Of a stretch of 5,905 nt of DNA, positions 1-5,741 are shown in pieces (position 1 is the first letter of the stretch; each line of letters begins with the position of its first letter). A model generated the notes under the pieces. It was not told the DNA's origin. It saw nothing but the letters and a program-made list of their open reading frames with translations, and did no database searches. This DNA is from DASWIG01 sp036397835 (GTDB lineage: Bacteria > Acidobacteriota > Thermoanaerobaculia > Multivoradales > J023): the NCBI GenBank assembly GCA_036397835.1, contig DASWIG010000699.1:1-5905 (forward strand). Reading direction: 5' to 3'. Both the position numbers and the translations under genes were made by a program.

Positions 1-74
1 TCGACCTCCTCCATTTCGTTGCTGACCGCCACCAGCACTTCCTTGCCGTCGTAGGCCTCGACCCGGATCGAGCC
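1..74 (-). pseudogene. Out-of-frame protein fragment joined to the sigma gene, possibly an extracellular beta-repeat (DUF4097-like) protein
   Basis: In a different minus-strand frame from the sigma factor, these bases read GSIRVEAYDGKEVLV followed by AVSNEMEEV. This is a fluent beta-strand-like sequence with no stop. The short 'GsIrVegydG.eV' pattern recalls the strand repeats of DUF4097-type proteins, which can sit downstream of ECF sigma genes, but the fragment is too short for a secure family call. No start codon or ribosome site precedes it, because the sigma coding sequence runs straight into it. It could be the interior of a downstream gene whose 5' part, together with sigma region 4, has been lost by deletion or mis-assembly. 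Confidence 0.35.
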
Positions 75-418
75 GACTCGAGCTCGTCGAGGGGCCGCGC
101 CTCGGCGCCGGCGACGTCGATGGGCGGCTCGCCGGGGGCCTCGGCCGTGCGGGCGAGCCTGCGGAAGTGGTCGGCGCACACGTTGCGCGTCATCTGGTAG
201 GTCCACACCAGGAAGTCGCTGTCGGGGCGGTAGGTGTGGCGGTACTTGAGGATGCGCGCGAAGACCTCCTGCACCAGGTCCTCGGCGAGGTGCCGGTCCC
301 CGGTCAGGCGCAGGCAGAAGTTGTAGAGCCGGCGGTGATGCCGCTCGAACAGGATGCCCAGCCGCGCCACGGCGCCTTCGCGTACCTCGTTCATGAGCTC
401 TCGATCCGTCGCGTTCAC
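1..418 (-). CDS. ECF-family RNA polymerase sigma factor, region 2 only (3' part broken, runs off the window)
   Basis: This is the N-terminal part of an extracytoplasmic-function sigma factor, which directs RNA polymerase to a small regulon. Region 2 spans about residues 22-88: LFERHHRRLYNF at 23-34, LAEDLVQEVF at 44-53 (core-binding helix), then a W/Y-rich stretch and NVCADHFRR at 79-87, which contacts the -10 element. I chose the GTG at 418 over the ATG at 394. The extra residues TDRELMNEVREG match the conserved lead-in of these factors, and a GAGGACGGA Shine-Dalgarno-like stretch lies just upstream. After about residue 115 the frame stays open, but the protein (RSGSRPTTARKCWW) no longer looks natural, and region 4, which binds the -35 element, is absent. 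The plausible coding frame shifts there (see the separate entry). The family call is firm. Whether the gene works depends on the break. Confidence 0.85.
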   Translation of the reverse strand, partial: MNATDRELMNEVREGAVARLGILFERHHRRLYNFCLRLTGDRHLAEDLVQEVFARILKYRHTYRPDSDFLVWTYQMTRNVCADHFRRLARTAEAPGEPPIDVAGAEARPLDELESARSGSRPTTARKCWWRSATKWRRS

Positions 419-683
419 CAGTCGTCCGTCCTCGACGTTGCTCCGACCTCGACGTTGCCGTCTCGGCGTCCCTATGTGTAGACCGGGGTTTCGGGAGAAG
501 GTTACAGGCTTCCGCATGCCAGAGCTTCTCCGGATTCCGCGGCCCCGGCGGCGCCGTTTTTCCCCGCGTCCCGCTTTGAGGTAGACTTCCGATCCCCGGA
601 CTGGTGAGTCAGCGCCTCTCGGGAAACGGCTTATCGCTTTGAAGAAAACGGGCAATGCACCGGTTCATGGGGTATTGCGAGTC
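419..683. other. Divergent intergenic region between the sigma factor and the histidine kinase
   Basis: Apart from the ECF-type promoter facing left, I see no coding sequence with natural-looking protein or codon bias. No convincing sigma70 promoter faces the kinase: TTGAGG at 576-581 has no acceptable -10 at the right distance. Codons between 639 and 683 lack the strong third-position GC bias of the kinase body, which suggests that stretch is leader rather than coding. Confidence 0.5.
478..506 (-). promoter_or_regulatory. ECF-type promoter driving the sigma factor (probable autoregulation)
   Basis: Read on the minus strand, TGTAACC (500-506) is separated by 16 bases (484-499) from GTCTAC (478-483). 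An AAC-containing -35 and a GTC/GTCTA -10 at this spacing are the hallmark of promoters used by ECF sigma factors. ECF genes commonly autoregulate. Transcription would begin near 471-473, leaving a leader of roughly 50 bases before the GTG start. That this sigma factor recognises this site is inference. Confidence 0.6.
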
Positions 684-2186
684 ATGCCCACGTCAACGTC
701 CGCGGATCTATTCGCCAAGGTCTCCGTCCCGCTCCTGGCGCTCGACGCCGCGGGTCGGATCGAGGCCTGCAACCCCGCCTTCGAGCACCTCTTCCGCTAC
801 CGCGAAGCCGAGCTCCTCGGACGCAACGCCGACGACCTGCTGTCCTCCGGACCCGAGCTCGGCCAGGCCCGGCGATGGCGGCGGCGAGCGCTCGGCGGGT
901 GGGAGGTCCGGCAGACGACGCGATGCCGCGCCCGCGACGGCCGGCTCGTCGACGTGCAGCTCCACCTCTTTGCGCGCCAGGTCGACGGCCGGGCGGCCGG
1001 CCTCTACGCGGCCTTCCACGACCTCACCGCCCTCTCCACCCTCAAGGAGAAGCTTCGCCAGGCGGAGAAGATGGAAGCGATCGGGCACCTGACCGGCGGC
1101 ATCGCGCACGATTTCAACAACCTGCTCACGGCGATGCTGGGCTATTCCGAGATGTTGGAGCTCTCGCTCGACGACCGGCCGGACCTCAAGCGCAACGCCC
1201 ACGAGATCCGCAAGTCGGCCGAGCGCGCCGGACGCCTGACGTCGAAGCTGCTCGCCTTCAGCCGCAAGCAGGACCTGCAGCCGGGCTTCCTGCACCTGAA
1301 CACGGTGATCCTGGAGCTCGAGGGCATGCTGCGGCGGATGATCGGCGAGAAGATCCGGATCGAGACCGACCTCGACGTCGACGTCGGCCTGATCTGGGCC
1401 GACCGGATCCAGCTCGAGCAGGTGATCCTGAACCTGGTGGTCAACGCCCGCGACGCCATGCCCGACGGCGGCGAGCTCGTCTTCGAGACTCGCCGCCGCG
1501 AGCTCGACGAGGCCGCCTGCGAGGATTACCCGGCCTGCCAGAGCGGCCTCTACGCGTGCCTGCGGGTGCGCGACGACGGCTGCGGCATGGACGAGGAGAC
1601 CCGCGCGCGCATCTTCGAGCCCTACTTCACCACCAAGGAGCCGGGACAGGGCACCGGCCTCGGCCTCGCCAGCGTCTACGGGATCGTCACCCAGAACGGC
1701 GGCTTCGTCCGGGTGGAGAGCTCGCCCGGGCGCGGGAGCGTCTTCGAGGTGGGCCTGCCGCAGGTGAAGCCGGCCGGGGACGTGCGTCCGGTCGACGCTT
1801 CGGGCAAGATCGCGCCGGGCCGCGAGACGATCCTCGTCGTGGAGGACGACACCCAGGTCCGCGAGGTGACGCGCGACTACCTGCGCATGAGCGGCTACCA
1901 GGTGCTCGAGGCGGACGGCGAGAGCGCGGCCCTGGAGATCCTGGGGCGCTATCCCGCCCCCATCCACCTGCTGGTGACCGACGTGGTGATGCCCGACACC
2001 AGCGGGCCGGAGCTGGCCCGCAAGCTCACCGCGATGCGTCCGGGGCTGAAGGTGCTCTACCAGTCGGGCTACGCCGACAACGAGGTGCTGCGCCAGGGCG
2101 GCCCGGAGCCTGGCCGGGGCTACCTGCAGAAGCCGGTGCGGCAGAAGGTCATGACCCAGAAGGTGCGCGAGATCCTCGACGGGTAG
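684..2186 (+). CDS. Soluble hybrid sensor histidine kinase (PAS-HisKA-HATPase-receiver)
   Basis: This is a 500-residue kinase with no membrane segment or signal peptide, so it is probably cytoplasmic and senses an internal cue through a PAS domain (about 6-115, including DAAGRIEACNPAFEHLF). A short linker leads to HisKA with the H-box GGIAHDFNNLL, where His142 is the likely autophosphorylation site. The ATPase domain has an N-box (Asn250, Asn254), a G1 box DDGCGM (297-302), an F-box IFEPYFTTKEPG and a G2 box GTGLGLAS (about 323-330). A receiver domain follows (about 382-500), with acidic residues EDD at 387-389, phosphoacceptor Asp433 in VTDVVMPD, Ser461 and Lys483. All key residues are present. 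The HDFNNLL type of H-box is typical of PAS-linked hybrid kinases that pass phosphate within the protein or on to a separate regulator. I chose ATG 684; a TTG at 639 would add 15 residues with unbiased codons. No cognate regulator is adjacent, and the signal is unknown. Confidence 0.9.
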   Translation: MPTSTSADLFAKVSVPLLALDAAGRIEACNPAFEHLFRYREAELLGRNADDLLSSGPELGQARRWRRRALGGWEVRQTTRCRARDGRLVDVQLHLFARQVDGRAAGLYAAFHDLTALSTLKEKLRQAEKMEAIGHLTGGIAHDFNNLLTAMLGYSEMLELSLDDRPDLKRNAHEIRKSAERAGRLTSKLLAFSRKQDLQPGFLHLNTVILELEGMLRRMIGEKIRIETDLDVDVGLIWADRIQLEQVILNLVVNARDAMPDGGELVFETRRRELDEAACEDYPACQSGLYACLRVRDDGCGMDEETRARIFEPYFTTKEPGQGTGLGLASVYGIVTQNGGFVRVESSPGRGSVFEVGLPQVKPAGDVRPVDASGKIAPGRETILVVEDDTQVREVTRDYLRMSGYQVLEADGESAALEILGRYPAPIHLLVTDVVMPDTSGPELARKLTAMRPGLKVLYQSGYADNEVLRQGGPEPGRGYLQKPVRQKVMTQKVREILDG

Positions 2187-2287
2187 GAACCCTCACCCCC
2201 GGCCCCTCTCCCAGAGGGAGAGGGGGAGCCCGATCTCGGATCTTACTCCCCTCTCCCTCTGGGAGAGGGGGCGGGGGCGAGGGTTCC
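2186..2287. repeat. Dimeric palindromic repeat between convergent genes, probable bidirectional terminator
   Basis: Two 41-base arms (2186-2226 and 2247-2287) are inverted copies of each other with three mismatches, separated by a 20-base loop. Each arm also contains its own hairpin: CCCCTCTCCC and GGGAGAGGGG around a 3-base loop, 10 bp and perfect. The element can therefore fold as one long stem or as two small hairpins, the geometry of REP/BIME-type dispersed elements. The CCCTCACCCC...CCTCTCCC wording resembles intergenic repeats seen in many high-GC genomes. It starts on the last base of the kinase stop codon and ends 3 bases before the speA stop codon, so it could terminate transcription from both sides. 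It lacks a classical U-run, so the termination role is inferred from position and structure. Confidence 0.85.
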
Positions 2288-2290
2288 CCC

Positions 2291-4198
2291 CTACGGCCGC
2301 TCCAGGTACGTCGAGCCCGAGAGCCCGGTCTCGTAGACCTTGAGCAGCTCCTTGGCCTGCTCGCGGGTCATCCGTCCGGCGCGGATCGCCTTCTCGACGC
2401 CCGCCCGCAGGCGCGCCACCAGCTCGCCGCGCTGGTACTCCACGTACTCGAGCACCTCGGTCACCGTATCGCCCGCCACCACGTGCTCGATGCGGTAGCC
2501 CTCCTTCTCGTCGAGCGCCACGTGGACCGCGTTGGTGTCGCCGAAGAGGTTGTGCAGGTCGCCGAGGATCTCCTGGTAGGCGCCGATGAGGAAGGCGCCC
2601 AGGTAATAGGGCTCGTCGGAAAGCGGGTGCAGCTCGAGGGTGCGGCGGATGCCGCGCTGGTCGATGAAGCGCTCGATCTTGCCGTCGGAATCGCAGGTCA
2701 TGTCGGCGAGCACGCCCTTCTCCGACGGGTGCTCGCCGAGGCGGTGGAGCGGCAGGATCGGGAAGAGGTGGTCGATTGCCCACGAATCCGGCAGCGACTG
2801 GAAGACCGAGAAGTTGCAGTAATAGGTCCGGGCGAGCGCGCGGTCCAGGCCCTGGAGCTCCTCGGGCCGCCGCGACTGCTCGCCGGCCATCTGGTGGATC
2901 TTCCGGCAGAGGGCCCAGAAGACGTCCTCGGCGAGCACCCGCTCGGTCAGCGAGAGGTGGCCGAGGTTGAAGAGGCTCAGGCACTCGTCGCGGTATTGCT
3001 GGGCGTCGTGGTAGGTCTCGCGCAGGTTCTTCGGAGTGAGCTCGCGGTAGGCCCCGAAGAGCTCCTCGAGCACCGGCGCCGCGTTCTCGGGCAGCGCCTC
3101 CGGCAGCTTGCCCACCCGCGACTCGCCGGCCTCGAGCACCTCGAAGACCAGCACCGCGTGGTGCGCCACGGTGGCGCGGCCGGACTCGGTGACCAGCACC
3201 GGGTGCGGCACCTCGGCGCGGTCGCAGACCTCCATCACGCCGTAGACCACGTCGTTGGCGTACTCCTGCAAGGTGTAGTTCATCGACGAGGAGAAGTTCG
3301 ACTGGGTGCCGTCGTAGTCGATCCCGAGGCCGCCGCCGACGTCGAGGTAGGCCAGCGGCACGCCGAGGCGCACCAGGTTGGCGTAGATCCAGCCCGCCTC
3401 GCGCAGCGCGTCCTTGATGTTGCGGATCGACGAGATCTGGCTGCCGAGGTGGAAGTGCAGCAGCACCAGGCTCGTGAGCAGGCCCTTCTCTTTGAGGACG
3501 TCGACGGCCTCCACCATCTCGCGGGCCCCGAAGCCGAACTTCGAGTGGTCGCCGCCCGAGGCTTCCCAATGACCGGCGCCGCGGGTGGAGAGACGCGCGC
3601 GGATGCCGATCATGGGCGCGATGCCGGTGCGCGCGGCGATCTCGGCGATCAGCCGCAGCTCGGCCGGTTTCTCGGCCACCACGATGACCTTGGGCCCCAG
3701 CCGCGAGGCGAGGAGCGCCGTCTCGACGTACTCCTCGTCCTTGTAGCCGTTGCAGACGACGAGGGCTTCCTCGTCGCTGAGCATCGCCATCACCGCCAGC
3801 AGCTCGGGCTTCGAGCCCGCCTCGAGACCGAAATGGTAGGGCCGGCCGTAGGTCACCAGGTCCTTGACCAGGAAGCGGTTCTGGTTGACCTTGATGGGGT
3901 AGACGCCGCGGTAGAAGCCCTGGTACTCGTACTCCTTGATCGCCCGGGCGAAGGCCTCGTTGATCTCGGTGACGCGTGCCTTGAGGACGTCCGAGAAGCG
4001 GATCAGCAGCGGCAGGTCGATGCCGCGCTCGACAAGCTCGTCGACCAGCTCCTTCAAGTCGACGCCGGGGCCCGGGTGATTCACCGGCGCCAGGGTGACG
4101 TTGCCCTTCTCGTTGGCCGAGAAGTAGCCGTGGCTCCAGGCCTTGACGCCGTAGAGCTCGAGCGCGTCTTCCACCGTCCAGCGTCGTCTGGCGTTCAA
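2291..4198 (-). CDS. speA: Biosynthetic arginine decarboxylase
   Basis: This PLP-dependent enzyme converts arginine to agmatine plus CO2, the entry to putrescine and spermidine synthesis from arginine. The 635-residue length fits the family (E. coli SpeA is 658). The sequence opens with WTVEDALELYGVKAWSHGYF. The PLP lysine is Lys103 in YPIKVNQN, in the fold III (alanine racemase-like) barrel. Further landmarks are HFHLGSQ (248-254), DVGGGLGIDYDG (286-297) and ESGRA (338-342), which contribute to cofactor and substrate binding. Cys502 in DMTCDSDGK is the catalytic cysteine of the beta domain. GDTNAVH follows at about 553-559. The frame stays open upstream to 4477 and beyond, but that extension is not SpeA-like. 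The TTG at 4198 is preceded 8 bases away by GGAGGG and gives a normal N-terminus. It appears to be a single-gene transcript, convergent with the kinase. Confidence 0.96.
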   Translation of the reverse strand: MNARRRWTVEDALELYGVKAWSHGYFSANEKGNVTLAPVNHPGPGVDLKELVDELVERGIDLPLLIRFSDVLKARVTEINEAFARAIKEYEYQGFYRGVYPIKVNQNRFLVKDLVTYGRPYHFGLEAGSKPELLAVMAMLSDEEALVVCNGYKDEEYVETALLASRLGPKVIVVAEKPAELRLIAEIAARTGIAPMIGIRARLSTRGAGHWEASGGDHSKFGFGAREMVEAVDVLKEKGLLTSLVLLHFHLGSQISSIRNIKDALREAGWIYANLVRLGVPLAYLDVGGGLGIDYDGTQSNFSSSMNYTLQEYANDVVYGVMEVCDRAEVPHPVLVTESGRATVAHHAVLVFEVLEAGESRVGKLPEALPENAAPVLEELFGAYRELTPKNLRETYHDAQQYRDECLSLFNLGHLSLTERVLAEDVFWALCRKIHQMAGEQSRRPEELQGLDRALARTYYCNFSVFQSLPDSWAIDHLFPILPLHRLGEHPSEKGVLADMTCDSDGKIERFIDQRGIRRTLELHPLSDEPYYLGAFLIGAYQEILGDLHNLFGDTNAVHVALDEKEGYRIEHVVAGDTVTEVLEYVEYQRGELVARLRAGVEKAIRAGRMTREQAKELLKVYETGLSGSTYLERP

Positions 4199-4206
4199 TC
4201 TTCCGT

Positions 4207-4212
4207 CCCTCC
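4207..4212 (-). promoter_or_regulatory. Shine-Dalgarno site that fixes the speA TTG start
   Basis: On the minus strand GGAGGG lies 8 bases before TTG 4198. This is near-ideal spacing and complementarity to the 16S tail. There is no ATG in frame nearby, and the reading frame upstream encodes unrelated sequence, so this site decides the start. Confidence 0.8.
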
Positions 4213-4249
4213 GTTGGTGGCGAGGGGCGCGGCGCGCGCCCGGCAACGG

Positions 4250-4278
4250 ACTATGCCGGATTCGCGCGGGCCGTTCAA
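4250..4278 (-). promoter_or_regulatory. Sigma70-type promoter for speA
   Basis: Minus-strand TTGAAC (4273-4278) and CATAGT (4250-4255) are separated by exactly 17 bases. Each matches the housekeeping consensus (TTGACA, TATAAT) at four positions. Transcription would start near 4243, giving a leader of about 45 bases that contains the Shine-Dalgarno. The -35 overlaps the stop codon of an upstream coding remnant. Confidence 0.55.
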
Positions 4279-4328
4279 GGACCGGCGGGCTCGATCTCGA
4301 CGTAGCACCGGGCCAGCTTGACAACGTT
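4275..4328 (-). pseudogene. C-terminal coding remnant upstream of speA, unidentified
   Basis: This minus-strand frame reads NVVKLARCYVEIEPAGP and then stops at TGA 4275-4277. It looks like the natural end of a protein, but the sequence before it in the same frame is arginine-rich and unlikely to be real. I cannot name the family. It may be the tail of the same broken gene whose earlier piece lies at 4409-4552 in another frame, or an unrelated scrap. Confidence 0.3.
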
Positions 4329-4408
4329 CGGCCGGCGGCGAGCAGGGCGCCTTCGCACGTCGATCGCCAACGCCCGCGTCGGACGGGCCGGCATGCGCTG
4401 GACCCGGA

Positions 4409-4552
4409 CTCGCGCTCCTTCACCTGGACGCCGCCGCACTCAGGCACCTGGCGCAGCTCGTTGGTCCGGCGCCCCACGCCGTCGAAGAGCTGGCGCTGCC
4501 ACGAGAGCGGGGCGGCGTAGCGCTGCCAGGTCAGCGCCGTGGTCGAGCCCTT
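4409..4552 (-). pseudogene. Coding remnant, unidentified, out of frame with its surroundings
   Basis: Between a stop at 4553-4555 and about 4409, the minus strand reads a fluent peptide: ALTWQRYAAPLSWQRQLF, then DGVGRRTNELRQVPECGG and VQVKERES. After that the frame runs on into arginine- and serine-rich sequence of shadow type, continuous with the speA frame. No start codon or ribosome site fits a gene beginning here; GTG 4477 is internal to the fluent stretch. It overlaps the end of the secreted-protein gene (stop at 4531), so one of the two is probably fused to foreign sequence near 4553. I do not recognise the family. I read it as an internal piece of a broken gene. Confidence 0.3.
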
Positions 4553-5253
4553 TCAACTCTCCTCCGAGCCAGCACAGCGACGGCGAGCGCCACCAGCACG
4601 CTCGCCATGATCATCAAGCCGACGGCGGAGAGCGCGGGAACGTCCGTCGCGGCGGCTCCGCGGTCAACGGTGACGACGACCGAGTCGAAGTGGCAGGAGA
4701 TTGTGGTGCCTGGCGACACGGACATGACGAGAGCCGGGCGAGCCGACCTAGTAGTAGGCAGAGGAGGCGACGACCTTTGTCGAGAGAGCCAGACATCCTG
4801 CGGAATAGGAGGAACGCCGATGGCTCCGCCGATTACGGTACCCTCACCTGAACAATCCGGACTTCCGAAGAGAGAGACATATGCTTCGCAATGGCCGAAG
4901 ACGCTTCCCGTCTTCTTCACCATCGATCGCGTTAGCCACGTCTCAAGGGGGAACGATTCCATACATGGCCCTAGCGCCCAGTAGCCCTCTATCCGACTGG
5001 AGGGCTCAAGGTTGGCTAGCACTAGGGAGCCTGGATCTGGCCTTCCTTCAGTCGGATCCCACGTCATGATCGCCCACGGATCCTCGAGGAGCTCCCTGCC
5101 ACCAAGATCTTCTGCGTAGGTCCAGCTCTCGATTCCAGTGCTGAAATCATCCGCCAGCACCACGCTCTCGCCCTCGGACGGCAGCGAGCCTAGAAAGATG
5201 GCAACACAAGCGATGAGGCGCGCCCAGCAGGCCGTCCGAATTATCTTCGCCAT
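4531..5253 (-). CDS. Secreted or surface protein with IPTL-CTERM-like sorting tail
   Basis: This 240-residue exported protein is of unknown function. It starts with a signal peptide (Lys/Arg near the start, hydrophobic LIACVAIFLGSLP at about 13-25, cleavage probably near 28-33). The mature part opens with ADDFSTGIESWTY, which resembles the first strand of carbohydrate-binding or jelly-roll domains. Four cysteines (97, 122, 134, 187) fit an extracytoplasmic location. SCHFDSVVV at 186-194 resembles the closing strand of such domains. The C-terminus is tripartite: VPALSAVGL (205-213), a hydrophobic helix to about 229, then ARRR. This is the layout of IPTL/PEP-CTERM sorting signals. The ATG has an AGGGGA site 7 bases upstream. 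It follows the subtilase fragment by 26 bases. Residues about 157-173 look frame-shifted, and the last few residues (RARPRR) may come from an adjoining foreign segment. Confidence 0.7.
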   Translation of the reverse strand: MAKIIRTACWARLIACVAIFLGSLPSEGESVVLADDFSTGIESWTYAEDLGGRELLEDPWAIMTWDPTEGRPDPGSLVLANLEPSSRIEGYWALGPCMESFPLETWLTRSMVKKTGSVFGHCEAYVSLFGSPDCSGEGTVIGGAIGVPPIPQDVWLSRQRSSPPLPTTRSARPALVMSVSPGTTISCHFDSVVVTVDRGAAATDVPALSAVGLMIMASVLVALAVAVLARRRVERARPRR

Positions 5254-5260
5254 TTCGCAT

Positions 5261-5266
5261 TCCCCT
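5261..5266 (-). promoter_or_regulatory. Shine-Dalgarno site of the secreted-protein gene
   Basis: Minus-strand AGGGGA lies 7 bases before ATG 5253 and sits in the 26-base gap after the subtilase stop codon. It supports this start and co-translation with the subtilase fragment. Confidence 0.6.
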
Positions 5267-5279
5267 TCGTCTATTCCCT

Positions 5280-5741
5280 CTAATCACCTTCGCTCGACCA
5301 TCGCGACGTGTCACCGGTTTCGAAACCATCCTGAAAGATCATTCCGAGCGCGGTTGCTCGTAGAGCGATGTCGGCGTCGACGAGGCCCACGCCAAAGAAA
5401 CTGTCGATCCCAGGAACGCCGAGGTCCCTCGCTGTGACGTTAAGTGTAGCCAGCACCTCAAAAGGGGGCTGGATAGGCCTCAAGCTCAACACGAGTGCGG
5501 CAGTACCGGCCACCATCGGAGAAGCGAACGACGTTCCGCTGACGAAGGCCGTGTCGAGAATGGAATACCCGCTTGGACCGGTTCTGTCTGGAGCGAGGAT
5601 GATCCTACCCGGTGCCGTGAACGCGGCCTCCGGCCCGAACCTGCTGAAATCCGCCAACTCTCCATCCCAGTTCATGGCGGTCACGGCCTGTACCCACTCC
5701 AGGTTTGCAGGATAGGTGATGTCTGTGTCACTCCTCGACGA
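5280..5741 (-). pseudogene. Subtilisin-family (S8) serine protease, C-terminal catalytic fragment
   Basis: This is the second half of a subtilase catalytic domain. It begins with SDTDITYPANLEWVQAV, which in intact subtilases follows the oxyanion-hole asparagine. It continues through DFSRFGPEAAFTAPG and ends in the serine motif GTSFASPMVAGTAALVLS (Ser52 counting from GTG 5684). The catalytic aspartate and histidine regions are missing, so this piece cannot be an active protease alone. After the catalytic domain comes FFGVGLVDADIAL, the usual last helix, then a tail IFQDGFETGDTSRWSSEGD. That tail resembles the start of an exported beta-sandwich domain or a short sorting-type motif. The frame is closed upstream by TGA 5742-5744 and has no credible start; GTG 5684 lies within conserved sequence. 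The subtilase fold is certain. The brokenness is seen directly, and its cause (deletion, chimera or assembly join) is inferred. Confidence 0.85.

Noticed and set aside
546..561. Possible Rho-independent terminator, CGGC-GGC-GCCG followed by five T
   Set aside because: The stem is only 4 bp and no gene ends upstream of it on the plus strand. It is probably chance in GC-rich intergenic DNA.
639..683. Upstream TTG start for the histidine kinase
   Set aside because: It adds 15 residues (KKTGNAPVHGVLRV...) with unbiased codons and a poor ribosome site. It cannot be excluded, but ATG 684 fits better.
708..1967. A 419-codon minus-strand frame opposite the histidine kinase
   Set aside because: It is an antisense shadow created by the GC-biased third positions of the kinase gene, with no domain or ribosome site.
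2186..2287. CRISPR array or attachment site
   Set aside because: There are only two inverted copies, not regularly spaced direct repeats, and no cas or integrase gene nearby. A REP-like palindrome fits better.
2193..3569. A 458-codon minus-strand frame inside speA
   Set aside because: It is a shifted frame of the arginine decarboxylase and is rich in Arg, Pro and Gly. It even reads through the palindrome as protein.
875..4321. A plus-strand open frame of 1148 codons
   Set aside because: It crosses the kinase in the wrong frame and then runs antisense through all of speA. The translation is repetitive Arg/Ala/Gly/Leu, typical of a shadow in high-GC DNA, while the kinase and SpeA proteins on the true strands have all their motifs.
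4607..4984. Plus-strand frame of 125 codons opposite the secreted-protein gene
   Set aside because: The minus strand has a signal peptide, a ribosome site and a sorting tail, while the plus-strand frame has none of these and no recognisable fold.
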